Shown one piece after another: positions 14,852 through 23,256 of a stretch of 23,929 bases of DNA (position 1 is the first letter of the stretch; each line of letters opens with the position of its first letter). The position numbers and the translations under genes were made by a program. The stretch comes from an uncultured Candidatus Melainabacteria bacterium (GTDB lineage Bacteria; Cyanobacteriota; Vampirovibrionia; Gastranaerophilales; Gastranaerophilaceae), in the NCBI GenBank assembly GCA_934700385.1, contig CAKUXO010000023.1, forward strand, positions 1 to 23,929. Direction: 5' to 3'. The notes under the pieces were generated by a model. That model saw only the letters and a list, made by a program, of their open reading frames with translations, did no database searches and was not told where the DNA came from.

Positions 14852-16161
14852 ATAATTTCATATTTTTTACCTTTTCTTATGATAATTTCAACCGCTCTAT
14901 CCATATCATGATAAGTTAAATCTTTCATAACACAAAGTCTTAGACGACATTCTTTTCTTCTTACAGCGGGATATGTAACAATATTCACATAAACACCCTC
15001 TTGTCTTAGTTCTTGATAAAGTGAAAATAATTTTCTTTCATCATAAATCATAACAGGGATAATTGCGCTTTGAGTGTTGCCTAAAATAAAACCTGCTTTT
15101 TTAAGTTTTTCTTTTAAATAATTAGTTTTTTCAATTAATTCTTTTCTGCCGGCTTTATCTTTTTCAAAAAGATTAAATACTTCTATTAAACCACCAACGG
15201 TGCTTGCGTTTAAGGCAGTTGAGAAGAAATATGTTCTTGCATATAATCTTAAATATTGAATTATCTCTTTTTTAGCAGCACAAAAACCGCCTAAGCCTGC
15301 TGGGGCTTTTGATAACATAGCAACATTTAAGTCAATTTTATCCATAACATTATAAAATTCAGAGCTTCCTCTGCCTGTTTTACCCACAACGCCGATACCA
15401 TGGGCATCATCAACCATTACTCGACACTTATATTTTTGAGCTAATTTTGTTATCTTATCTAATTTTGCGATATCTCCATCCATTGAAAATACGCCGTCAG
15501 TTATAATTAATCTTCCTGAAGTTGAATCAGGAATTTTATCTAAAATTCTTTCAAGATATTTCATATTCCCATGGGGATAAACCTTTATTTTAGCGCCCGA
15601 AAGTGCGCAGCCGTCATAAATTGAAGCGTGGTTTGCGCTGTCATTAATAATTACATCTTCGCTGTTACATAAAGCTGAAATTACACCTATATTTGTGCCA
15701 TAGCCTGATGGAAAAACAATTGAATCTTCACAATTATAAAACTTGGCGATTTTTTCTTCTAATTTTTTATGTAAATCACAAATTCCTGCATAGTTAGATA
15801 CAGCGCCCATTCCAAGCCCAAATTTTTCTAATGCTTTTTTAGCTTCTAGAATAACTTTTGGATTATTTGCAACATTTAGATATGAATTAGAGCCAAGCAT
15901 TATAACATTATGTCTTAAACCATCTTTTTCTTGCAGACGAACCATTGAATGCAAGCGGTTCAAGCTAATCATCCCAAGGGCCTCATTACCTGTTAAAACT
16001 CCGCTTTTTAAAACGTTATCAACTCTGTATGCTTTTTCAAATAAATCTTCGTTTTCTTTTGTATGAACAAATCCCTCAAACTTAATGTTCATAACATCTT
16101 TTTGCTCTTTAGAGTTTTCATTTCTATTTAAAAAAGTTTTTGTAGTTTCAAATGTAGACAA
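14848..16161 (-). CDS. Alpha-oxoamine synthase family PLP enzyme (BioF/KBL/SPT-like)
   Basis: Such enzymes condense an amino acid with an acyl-CoA or acyl-ACP, with loss of CO2: 8-amino-7-oxononanoate synthase, 2-amino-3-ketobutyrate ligase and serine palmitoyltransferase. The 437 residues show a fold-type I PLP enzyme: H178 in SANHASIYDG (ring stacking), D251 and H254 in VDDAHGIGVVG, and the Schiff-base lysine K285 in MLSKAPAGLGGF. The lysine neighbourhood has SKAPAG instead of the usual GKALGS/GKALGG, so the substrate cannot be named. It has about 45 more N-terminal residues than BioF. The start is TTG at 16161 with GAGGT five bases upstream; an alternative is ATG at 16092 without a good ribosome site. 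No biotin gene is nearby. Convergent and stop-overlapping with cheA. Confidence 0.85.
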   Translation of the reverse strand: MSTFETTKTFLNRNENSKEQKDVMNIKFEGFVHTKENEDLFEKAYRVDNVLKSGVLTGNEALGMISLNRLHSMVRLQEKDGLRHNVIMLGSNSYLNVANNPKVILEAKKALEKFGLGMGAVSNYAGICDLHKKLEEKIAKFYNCEDSIVFPSGYGTNIGVISALCNSEDVIINDSANHASIYDGCALSGAKIKVYPHGNMKYLERILDKIPDSTSGRLIITDGVFSMDGDIAKLDKITKLAQKYKCRVMVDDAHGIGVVGKTGRGSSEFYNVMDKIDLNVAMLSKAPAGLGGFCAAKKEIIQYLRLYARTYFFSTALNASTVGGLIEVFNLFEKDKAGRKELIEKTNYLKEKLKKAGFILGNTQSAIIPVMIYDERKLFSLYQELRQEGVYVNIVTYPAVRRKECRLRLCVMKDLTYHDMDRAVEIIIRKGKKYEII

Positions 16162-16225
16162 TTTTACCTCGCTTTTTTACAACTTCATTTTTTTAAATTA
16201 TTAGAAAAATTTTTAAATAAGTTAA

Positions 16226-16255
16226 TTAGACATAAGGGCGATATCGTGATATTAT
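16226..16255 (+). promoter_or_regulatory. Promoter for kdtA
   Basis: ttagac (16226-16231) and tattat (16250-16255) are 18 bases apart, with TG at 16247-16248 giving an extended -10. The spacer holds the small palindrome cgatatcg (16239-16246 region). A strong Shine-Dalgarno, AGAGGGG, follows before ATG 16279. The whole divergent spacer is 117 bases. Confidence 0.5.
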
Positions 16256-16278
16256 AAATTTTTAAAAGAGGGGTAATA

Positions 16279-17544
16279 ATGTCTTTAGAAGAATATATTT
16301 TAAATCAATTAAAAAAAATCAAACCAAATACTTTAAAAAAAGTTGTTCCTTTAATAGATTACATAAGAAAATTGAAAAATAAGCCCCCCATACCCCTAAA
16401 AGAAAAACTGGCTGAAATTGAGCTAAAAGATTTTTCTAATGATAAAGTGATTATGCTGCATGGGGTTTCTGTGGGCGAAGTTTTATCTTTAGAAAATTTA
16501 ATTAAAAAAATTAAAGAAAATTTCCCCTCACATAAACTTGTTTTAACAACAGGAACAAAAACAGGGCAAGAATTAGCAATTAAAAAATATTCTGATTATG
16601 CTGATTATATAACATATTTTCCTTTAGATATTTATGAAAGTGTTGAAAAATTTTTAAATAAAATCAACCCAGAAGTTATTTTAATCGCTGAAACAGAATT
16701 ATGGCCTAATTTTGCACAGTGTGCTAAAGAAAAAAACATTCCTTTATATATAATTAATGCAAGGATTTCAGATAAATCTTATCCATCTTATTTAAAATTA
16801 AAAAATTTCTTTAAATTAGTTTTAAATTTTTATTCAGGAATTTTTTGTCAAAGTGAGCTAGATAAAAAAAGATTTATTTCTCTTGGCGCAAACCCAGATA
16901 CAACTTGCGTTATGAAAAATTTAAAATTTGAAATAGCAAAAAAAGAATGTGACATTGATTTATTAAGCTCTAATTCAAAACTTTTTATTGCCGCTTCAAC
17001 CCATAGTGGCGAAGATATAATTGTTTTAGAAACATATAAAAAATTAAAAGAAAAAATAAAAGACCTAAAACTTCTTTTAGCCCCAAGACACCTTACAAGA
17101 TTAGATGAAATTGAAAAACTTTTGAAAAATTTTGATTTTAAATATGGTCTTAGAACAAATAACGATAATTTTAGCCAAAATGACATCATAATTTTAAATA
17201 CATTAGGTGAACTTTCAAAAGTTTATAAATTAGCAGATGTTGTTTTTATAGGTGGAAGTTTTAATAAAACAGGCGGACACAACCCTCTTGAAGCAACAAT
17301 ATTTTCAAAACCTGTTGTTTCAGGCCCTTCAATTAAAAACTTCAGAGATATCTATTCTATTTTAGAACACGAAAACGCTGCTTTTGTTGTGAAAGATAAA
17401 AAATCTTTCTATGAAAAATTATATAAACTTTTATCTGATGAAGAATTTTATCAAACAACAACAAAAAATTCTCAAAAATGTTTTGAAAGTCAACAAGGCG
17501 CATGCCAGTTTGTTATAAATATTTTAAAAACAAAGTTAAAATAA
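16279..17544 (+). CDS. kdtA: 3-deoxy-D-manno-octulosonic-acid (Kdo) transferase
   Basis: Transfers Kdo from CMP-Kdo to the lipid A precursor, starting the LPS core at the inner membrane's cytosolic face. The 421-residue length fits the GT30 family. Motifs in order: HGVSVGE (61-67), where E67 aligns with the catalytic base; TTGTKTGQELA; FPLD; AETELWPN; IINARISDKSY; a KNLKFE segment where family members have GNLKFD; AASTHSGEDI; APRHLTR; and FIGGSFNKTGGHNPLEA, the nucleotide-sugar-binding end. Unlike most KdtA proteins, the N-terminus (about 1-55) is charged and has no obvious hydrophobic membrane anchor. The number of Kdo units added cannot be read from sequence. Fourteen bases before a formyltransferase gene, likely one operon. 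Confidence 0.94.
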   Translation: MSLEEYILNQLKKIKPNTLKKVVPLIDYIRKLKNKPPIPLKEKLAEIELKDFSNDKVIMLHGVSVGEVLSLENLIKKIKENFPSHKLVLTTGTKTGQELAIKKYSDYADYITYFPLDIYESVEKFLNKINPEVILIAETELWPNFAQCAKEKNIPLYIINARISDKSYPSYLKLKNFFKLVLNFYSGIFCQSELDKKRFISLGANPDTTCVMKNLKFEIAKKECDIDLLSSNSKLFIAASTHSGEDIIVLETYKKLKEKIKDLKLLLAPRHLTRLDEIEKLLKNFDFKYGLRTNNDNFSQNDIIILNTLGELSKVYKLADVVFIGGSFNKTGGHNPLEATIFSKPVVSGPSIKNFRDIYSILEHENAAFVVKDKKSFYEKLYKLLSDEEFYQTTTKNSQKCFESQQGACQFVINILKTKLK

Positions 17545-17558
17545 AAAAGGTTTTTTAA

Positions 17559-18428
17559 ATGGCAAAAGTTGTTATAGTTGGTTATGATAAAATGTTTTAT
17601 TCTTTGCTTAAAGGCGCAAAAGAAGCTAACCACGAGATTTTAGGCGTCTTTAGAATAGATAGAATAAAATACACTCCTTTTCAACTTTTCTTTAAAGATA
17701 TTTTTAACCCAAGCAACGATTATAGCGTAATCAAAGCTGAAAAATTAAATGATATCAAGGCTTCAAGCGTTAATAGCCAAGAATTTATTGATGAAATTAA
17801 AAAATTAAAACCCGATTTAATTTTAGTTGGTTCTTGGGGTGAAAAATTTTCAAAAGAACTTTTAAACACTGTTCCTTGTGTTAATTTTCATCCTGCATTG
17901 TTGCCTAAAAATCGTGGTGCAAACCCTTATTTTTGGACAATTTATCTTAACCAAAAAGTAACGGGTTTAACAATTCATTTTATGAATGAAAAATTCGATA
18001 GAGGGGATATCATTCTTCAAGAGGCAATAACAATTGATGAATTTGAAACAGGTGAAACCCTTAAAGATAAAACAACTCTTTTAGCTAGACAAATGGTTAA
18101 AGATTTATTAGATTTATATGACAAAAAACAAATCCAGCCGATTAAACAAAATGAAGAATTTGCAAGCTATGAACATCAACTTACTTTAAATGAAGTCATT
18201 GTTGACCTCGCTAAACCTAAAAAAGATGTCGATAGGCACCTAAGAGCGCTTTACCCTTGGGCAAGCGCATATATTAAAATGGCAAGAAGATACATAAAAA
18301 TTCCCAATTGGGAATTTTTAGAGGTGAATGAAAAAACTAAAGATTTAAAACCTTATTCAATTGTTGAAAACAATAGAAAATTTTTCATTTTAAAAGGAAA
18401 AGATTTCTTAATTAAGGTTTTAAAATAG
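17559..18428 (+). CDS. Formyltransferase-family enzyme (Fmt- or sugar-formyltransferase-like)
   Basis: Uses 10-formyl-tetrahydrofolate to formylate an amine. The 289 residues begin with a Rossmann-type strand (VVIVGYDK), and the catalytic triad of the family is present: N109 and H111 in VNFHPALLPKNRGANPYFW, and D150 in FDRGD. Residues about 205-289 resemble a reduced Fmt C-terminal domain (VIVDLAKPKKDVDRHLRALYPWASAYIK). The length is shorter than typical Fmt (about 310-320). It could be methionyl-tRNA formyltransferase, since many genomes place fmt near envelope genes by chance, or an amino-sugar N-formyltransferase acting on an LPS sugar. The latter is suggested by its 14-base distance from kdtA. 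No peptide deformylase gene is adjacent. Shine-Dalgarno AAAGG precedes the ATG. Confidence 0.85.
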   Translation: MAKVVIVGYDKMFYSLLKGAKEANHEILGVFRIDRIKYTPFQLFFKDIFNPSNDYSVIKAEKLNDIKASSVNSQEFIDEIKKLKPDLILVGSWGEKFSKELLNTVPCVNFHPALLPKNRGANPYFWTIYLNQKVTGLTIHFMNEKFDRGDIILQEAITIDEFETGETLKDKTTLLARQMVKDLLDLYDKKQIQPIKQNEEFASYEHQLTLNEVIVDLAKPKKDVDRHLRALYPWASAYIKMARRYIKIPNWEFLEVNEKTKDLKPYSIVENNRKFFILKGKDFLIKVLK

Positions 18429-18433
18429 TTTTT

Positions 18434-20395
18434 CTATAAACGAATACTTGCTTTTAAAGCTTTATATTTCTTAGGATTTTCTCTTATCCATTTTCTTATT
18501 AAAGTTTTTTCATCATCATTCATATCGCTAAAAGTACAGCCATTATTTAAGAATTTTTCAGCTATTTTTAGGGCTTCTTTTGTACTTTCAGAAAATTCTT
18601 CTGTTGAGGCTTCATCCCAAGATTTTTTCAAAAATGATTTATGGCTTATTTCTTCGCCTTCGCTTAATTGAGTTAATAATGTTTCAGGAGATAATTCATC
18701 AAAAACGATGCCATCATGTTCTTCTCTCATTTTATCTAATTTTTCAAAAATTTCAGGTAGGCGAGAATCTGCTTTAGCAAGTTCAGATTGAGCATTTCTT
18801 GTTTTTGGAGATAATTCCCAAGCCATTGAAGCAATTAAAGATTGTTTTGCGCTGTAGTATGCTTTTAGGGTTTGAATATTTTTTTCTGAAATTTCTTTTC
18901 CGGCTTTTGTTGATTTTTTTACATATTCACCTCCATTTGGATTAATTTTTTTGCCGTCTTTAAAGGTATAAAGCAACTCATTATAGCCATTATAAGACTC
19001 CATTGTTCCATTTGGATATGTTCTATATGATATTTGATTTTCTGAAATATAATCTTCAATTGTTCCGTCTTGTAAAACTTTTGAAAATGCTATATCTTTT
19101 GAAATGTCTTCATCGTTGTTTAAAGTAACGCTAACTAACTTATCGCCGTCATAAATTCTTGTTACTCCGCTTTTATAGCTTTGAATTGTCGGTTGGTTTC
19201 TAAATCTTGTTGTGCCGTCAGGGTAATAAAAATCTGTAAATTTACCGCTTGCTTCAGTTGTACTTGTTAAATATTTTTTAACTAAGCCATTTTTCAATTT
19301 AACTTCAGCACGTCTTGCTTCCATTGTAGCTGGAAGTGTTTCGTCTGTTGCTTCATCAACATATTCAGCTACGCCATTTGTTTTAACAAATTTTGTACCG
19401 TCATTGTTATAATAAAATCTTTTAACTATTCCTTGATTATTAATTGTTTTAATAGAGCCGTTTGGCAAGTATTCTTTTGCAACTCCATTGTGGAAAATTT
19501 CTTTTTTTGTATCATTAGGGTAATCATAAGTTGTTTTTTCATCATCAATTTTATAGGTGTACATGATATTACCTGAAAAATTATATCTTACCCCAGTGTC
19601 ATCACTAAATTTAACTTTGGTACTCATATCATCTTCAAGGACAATTTCTTTTACTTCTTTATCATCAGGTGAAACATATTCAATTTCGCCTGTTGTTTTA
19701 TAAGAAAGAACACTGTCATCTCTATTGTATCTATAAGCAACTTTTGTTCCATCCGGCAGGGTTTTTAATTGAACTTTATTTAATTTATATTCTTCAAAAG
19801 TGCCGTCTGGAAGTTTTCTTGAAACCATCATTCCATTATGAGTTTTGGTAACAACAGTTCCATCTTTATAAATTTTTGTTTTATTGTTAGCATTACCTTC
19901 TTGTCTAAAATTTGTTTTAACTCTTGAAAATAGAACGTTTAAATTATCTTTTTCTTCTTTAGCTAGTTCAGGATTATCAACCACAAATTTTCCATCTAAC
20001 AGAAAAGTTCTATCTTCTTTGCTGTATGCTTTTTTATCAACGATTTCTTTAGCGTCAACATTTTGAACATCGCCACTATTATTAAAAATGTTTTTTACTA
20101 TATTAGAAATAAAATTTTTCTTAGAACCAGAAGCCTTAAAGGTGTCTTTAACATTTTGTTTAAAATCAGGTTCTTTCATAGCAGAACTTAAAGTAAAGCT
20201 ATCGTCTTCAGTTGCAACAATTGCACTTGATGAATTTTTGAAATTTGTTGTATAAGTTTTTAGAGGAATTTCTTTTTCATAACCATATTGGGCAACTTTT
20301 TTTAAGTTATCTGTTGCTTTTTTAACATCTTCTTTAGAGCCATTAACAACATAAACTCCACCAAAACTTATATTTCCATTTTTCGAAAATTCCAT
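18434..20395 (-). CDS. Repeat protein with G-box/TCP10-like PDGT beta repeats
   Basis: A 653-residue protein of unknown function. It starts MEFSKNGNISFGG and has no signal peptide or membrane helix. Residues about 15-45 look like a small alpha/beta segment, and 50-170 are mixed and polar. Residues about 172-486 are an array of short beta units built on (Y/F/L)-P-(D/N)-G-(T/S) turns every 15-25 residues. The C-terminal 500-653 is helical and charged, with a final DEKTLIRKWIRENPKKYKALKAS segment. The repeat style resembles the single-layer beta-sheet G-box of centriolar CPAP/TCP10 proteins. Shine-Dalgarno GGAAAGG stands before ATG 20395. It is convergent with the formyltransferase gene, five bases between stops, and divergent from lptB. 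Likely monocistronic. Confidence 0.8.
   Translation of the reverse strand: MEFSKNGNISFGGVYVVNGSKEDVKKATDNLKKVAQYGYEKEIPLKTYTTNFKNSSSAIVATEDDSFTLSSAMKEPDFKQNVKDTFKASGSKKNFISNIVKNIFNNSGDVQNVDAKEIVDKKAYSKEDRTFLLDGKFVVDNPELAKEEKDNLNVLFSRVKTNFRQEGNANNKTKIYKDGTVVTKTHNGMMVSRKLPDGTFEEYKLNKVQLKTLPDGTKVAYRYNRDDSVLSYKTTGEIEYVSPDDKEVKEIVLEDDMSTKVKFSDDTGVRYNFSGNIMYTYKIDDEKTTYDYPNDTKKEIFHNGVAKEYLPNGSIKTINNQGIVKRFYYNNDGTKFVKTNGVAEYVDEATDETLPATMEARRAEVKLKNGLVKKYLTSTTEASGKFTDFYYPDGTTRFRNQPTIQSYKSGVTRIYDGDKLVSVTLNNDEDISKDIAFSKVLQDGTIEDYISENQISYRTYPNGTMESYNGYNELLYTFKDGKKINPNGGEYVKKSTKAGKEISEKNIQTLKAYYSAKQSLIASMAWELSPKTRNAQSELAKADSRLPEIFEKLDKMREEHDGIVFDELSPETLLTQLSEGEEISHKSFLKKSWDEASTEEFSESTKEALKIAEKFLNNGCTFSDMNDDEKTLIRKWIRENPKKYKALKASIRL
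18938..19882 (-). repeat. Degenerate protein-level PDGT/PNGT repeat array
   Basis: Residues about 172-486 of the 653-residue protein repeat a two-strand unit with turns such as KDGT (177-180), PDGT (196-199, 214-217), PNDT (293-296), PNGS (311-314), NDGT (331-334), PDGT (392-395), QDGT (442-445) and PNGT (461-464), followed by an alternating charged/aromatic strand (for example TTYDYPNDTKKEIFHNG). The repeat is visible in protein only; the DNA units have drifted too far to align as direct repeats. Confidence 0.7.
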
Positions 20396-20509
20396 GGCAA
20401 TACCTTTCCTTTTTTAAAATTACATATTCATATAAAGTTTCTTAAAGCTAAAAAATTAATACTTCCAAAATTTGATATTAATAAAAATTTACAATTGAAA
20501 AGTTAATAT

Positions 20510-20539
20510 TTAACGCTAGGTAAAATTTTATTATATAAT
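20510..20539 (+). promoter_or_regulatory. Weak promoter candidate for the lptB operon
   Basis: A clear tataat is at 20534-20539 with a poor -35 (ttaacg at 20510-20515, 18-base spacer). The Shine-Dalgarno AGGAG (20547-20551) is 13 bases from ATG 20565, longer than usual and filled by a T-rich stretch. The predicted transcript start falls right at the ribosome site, so the true start may lie further upstream. Confidence 0.35.
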
Positions 20540-20564
20540 TAAACTTAGGAGAGAACTATTTTTT

Positions 20565-21305
20565 ATGAGAATAATTGCGAAGAATTTAGTTAAGATATAC
20601 GGCGACCGCTCTGTTGTTAATGATGTATCTTTTGACGTTAAAAAAGGTGAAGTTGTTGGGCTTTTAGGTCCTAATGGTGCTGGTAAAACAACAACATTTT
20701 ATATGGTTGTGGGTTTAGTTAGAGCTAACAAAGGTTCTGTTTTAATTGAAGAAGATGACGGAAACTTAATTGATATTACAAGTTTACCTATGAATGAAAG
20801 AGCAAAACTGGGAATTGGTTATCTTCCTCAAGAAACTTCAATTTTTAGAAAATTAAACGTTGAAGATAATTTAAAACTCGTTTTAGAAATGAATGATAAG
20901 TTAAATAAAAAACAAAAAGATGACTTATTAGAAAGTTTGTTAGATGAATTTGGTGTTGCAAAACTTAGAACTGCGCCATCTGTAGCTTTATCAGGCGGTG
21001 AAAGACGTCGTGTTGAAATAGCAAGAGCGCTTGCAGCAACTCCATCTTTCATTCTTTTAGATGAACCTTTTACAGGGATTGACCCTATTGCAATTGGTGA
21101 AATTAAAGATAACATTCACAAACTTGCAAAACAAAAAGGAATAGGCATTTTAATTACAGACCACAACCCAAAAGCAACTTTATCTATTACTGATAGGGCT
21201 AATGTTATTTTTGACGGAAAAATTAAAATTTCAGGAAAAAGTACAGATGTTGCGGTTGACCCTGTTGCAAAAGAGTTTTATCTAGGTAAAGATTTCGTTT
21301 TATAA
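20565..21305 (+). CDS. lptB: LPS export ABC transporter ATP-binding protein
   Basis: Powers extraction of lipopolysaccharide from the inner membrane as the ATPase of the LptB2FG complex. The 246 residues carry a full ABC set: Walker A GPNGAGKTT (35-43), Q-loop in YLPQE (87-90), signature LSGGERRR (142-149), Walker B FILLDEP (162-168), D-loop and switch H200 (ITDHN). The overall pattern, including the GLLGPNGAGKTTTFYMVVGL and FTGIDPIAI segments, is typical of LptB and not of amino-acid or branched-chain importers. It precedes an LptF/G-type permease by two bases, which supports the assignment. Confidence 0.96.
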   Translation: MRIIAKNLVKIYGDRSVVNDVSFDVKKGEVVGLLGPNGAGKTTTFYMVVGLVRANKGSVLIEEDDGNLIDITSLPMNERAKLGIGYLPQETSIFRKLNVEDNLKLVLEMNDKLNKKQKDDLLESLLDEFGVAKLRTAPSVALSGGERRRVEIARALAATPSFILLDEPFTGIDPIAIGEIKDNIHKLAKQKGIGILITDHNPKATLSITDRANVIFDGKIKISGKSTDVAVDPVAKEFYLGKDFVL

Positions 21306-21307
21306 TC

Positions 21308-22444
21308 ATGGAATTAATTAATAAATTAAAAAATATAAAAAATTTCAAACTCACCCTTTTAGATAATTTTATTTTATCTCAAGTTATGGGGGCAACTTTC
21401 GTTTGCTTAATATTATTCATCATTGTTTGGATTGCGCCTGAAACTTTATTTAAAATAATTAAAAAAGTTTTAAATGACCACATCAGCTTTTTTATGGCTT
21501 TTAAACTTTTAGTTTTAGAAATTCCAAAAGTTTTAGCAAAGGCAATTCCCGTTGGGATTTTATTAGGTTCAATTTTTACATTCGATAGATTGTCTAAAAA
21601 CTCTGAATTATCTATTTTAAGAGGGATTGGATTATCTTTTAATAGAATTATGCTTCCTGTTATTGTGTTTGGGGTTGTTTTATCGGGCTTTTGTTATGTT
21701 GTAAACGATAAACTTGTTCCAATTGCAAGTAATAAACTTGGTGAATCAAGAGGGGGCGGAAGTCATTTTGTTTATATCGTTGAAAACCCTGACAAAACAC
21801 CAAAACAAAACATAATTGTTTCTAATTTCACCCCTGATACAATTTATGATATTACAGTTATGAATTTTTCAAATGAAAAATATTCTGACGCAACAACCTT
21901 TAAAAGCATAATTTTTGCGCCTGAAGCGCACGTTAAAAACAACGCTTGGGTTTTAGATAATGTTTTAAAATATGAAATAAATTCTGATGGCATTTATACT
22001 GATGTTGAAAGATTACCAAACTATTCAATTTTAACTGAAAACAATCAAGCTCAAGAAGTTTTTGATTTAATGTTAAATACAACAAGAAAAGAGAGGGTTT
22101 TTACAAATCATCAAATTTCAAGTTATTCAAAACTTCTTAAAAAAGCTAATTTTTCAGATGAATATCGCTATTTTAGAACAAAACTTTATCAAAGATATCT
22201 TCATCCTCTAACTTGTATTTTATTTGCTATTATAGGATGTTTATTAGGTTTTGCGCCGCCACGTTCTCAAAGACTTATCGGTTTTACAGTTGCTGTTGGT
22301 ATGATTTTTGGATATTATATCACACTTCCATTTTTCGATTTATTGGCGCAAAAAGGGGTTATACCGTCATTTTTAGCGGCAGGATTCCCGATTATTCTTT
22401 TTGGAATATCAATTTTTATAATTAAAAAAGTAAAGGATTTATAA
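21308..22444 (+). CDS. LptF/LptG-family LPS export permease
   Basis: Transmembrane half of the LPS extractor paired with LptB. The 378 residues have the family layout: membrane helices at about 23-42 and 62-90, a third at about 113-132, a large periplasmic beta-jellyroll part (about 135-300), and three C-terminal helices (about 305-325, 330-350 and 355-375). The cytoplasmic coupling segment is seen in DRLSKNSELSILRGIGLS, the usual spot for contacting LptB. LptF and LptG cannot be told apart here, and only one permease gene is present in this operon, so the second subunit is either encoded elsewhere or the complex is homodimeric. No Shine-Dalgarno stands before the ATG, suggesting coupling to lptB. 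Its stop overlaps the next ATG by one base (TAATG). Confidence 0.92.
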   Translation: MELINKLKNIKNFKLTLLDNFILSQVMGATFVCLILFIIVWIAPETLFKIIKKVLNDHISFFMAFKLLVLEIPKVLAKAIPVGILLGSIFTFDRLSKNSELSILRGIGLSFNRIMLPVIVFGVVLSGFCYVVNDKLVPIASNKLGESRGGGSHFVYIVENPDKTPKQNIIVSNFTPDTIYDITVMNFSNEKYSDATTFKSIIFAPEAHVKNNAWVLDNVLKYEINSDGIYTDVERLPNYSILTENNQAQEVFDLMLNTTRKERVFTNHQISSYSKLLKKANFSDEYRYFRTKLYQRYLHPLTCILFAIIGCLLGFAPPRSQRLIGFTVAVGMIFGYYITLPFFDLLAQKGVIPSFLAAGFPIILFGISIFIIKKVKDL

Positions 22445-23253
22445 TGAATAAAAAAATCTTCTCTTTATTACTTCTGTTTTCTTTCTTTTTCTTATCTTTA
22501 GGCGCTTTTGCAAAAGATAAAATCGAAGTTGAAAATAATACAGCAGGTATTTATGTTTTTAAAATCAATACAAAAAAATACTCTGATAAAATAAAACCAT
22601 TTATGACAAGAACTGTTCAAACTCCTCAAAAAGTTTATGATGATAATTGTTTTGACCTTGTTGTAAATGCTGGATTTTTCGATGTTAAAACAGGTGCAAG
22701 CGTTTCATATATAACACTTGACGGAAAAATGATATCTGATGTTGAAGACAACACTCAATTAATTCAAAACTTAAAAAAAGACGGAAGACTTGAGGGCGTT
22801 TTAAATAGAAGCGAATTTAGGGTTTTAGAAAATAAAAGACACAAATTAAAATTTGACATAGCATATCATAATGACCCGATTAAAAAAGGGTATAAAATTA
22901 AACATGCCCTTCAAGGCGGACCTTTTATTTATCCGACTGTTGACCTAGTTAAAGAGGGGTTTGTTATTTATGATAATGATATAGTAAAATTTCAAAGTGT
23001 AGATATTTTAAAACGACGTGAAAGAACGGCAATCGGCTTAAAAGATAACGAACTTTATATTGTTATTTTTACAAAAGACCACAAAGTTGACGCTTTTGAA
23101 ATGAAAACTTTTATGGAAAAAGAATTAAAAGTTAAAAAGGCAATGGCTTTTGACGGCGGACTTTCAACAGGTATCAGCTATAAAAATATTTCAATCGGTT
23201 CAGTTGGCAATCATCAAAGAAAAGTTAAATCTTTTCTTGTAATTGAAAGGTAA
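22444..23253 (+). CDS. Exported phosphodiester glycosidase family protein (NAGPA/DUF2233-like)
   Basis: The family includes the mammalian uncovering enzyme NAGPA and bacterial exported proteins thought to cleave sugar-phosphodiester bonds in the envelope. The 269 residues start with a Sec signal peptide ending AFA (cleavage near residue 23), so the protein is periplasmic. Family marks follow in order: VVNAGFFD (73-80), a DGK turn (93-95), ALQGGPFIYP (155-164), RRERTAIGLK (191-200) and AFDGGLSTG (235-243) near the end. The aspartates and glycines of these motifs build the presumed active site. It is coupled to the LptF/G gene and is likely made together with the LPS exporter; a role in editing teichoic-, capsule- or LPS-type phosphodiesters is an inference. 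Confidence 0.88.
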   Translation: MNKKIFSLLLLFSFFFLSLGAFAKDKIEVENNTAGIYVFKINTKKYSDKIKPFMTRTVQTPQKVYDDNCFDLVVNAGFFDVKTGASVSYITLDGKMISDVEDNTQLIQNLKKDGRLEGVLNRSEFRVLENKRHKLKFDIAYHNDPIKKGYKIKHALQGGPFIYPTVDLVKEGFVIYDNDIVKFQSVDILKRRERTAIGLKDNELYIVIFTKDHKVDAFEMKTFMEKELKVKKAMAFDGGLSTGISYKNISIGSVGNHQRKVKSFLVIER

Positions 23254-23256
23254 AAG

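Noticed and set aside
16279..18428. Confident naming of the formyltransferase as fmt
   Set aside because: The catalytic triad is shared by methionyl-tRNA and sugar formyltransferases, the protein is shorter than typical Fmt, and the neighbour is an LPS gene, so no symbol was given.
22213..22425. Plus-strand open frame of 70 codons inside the LptF/G gene
   Set aside because: Overlaps a well-supported membrane domain in another frame, and its aromatic-rich product looks like no protein family.
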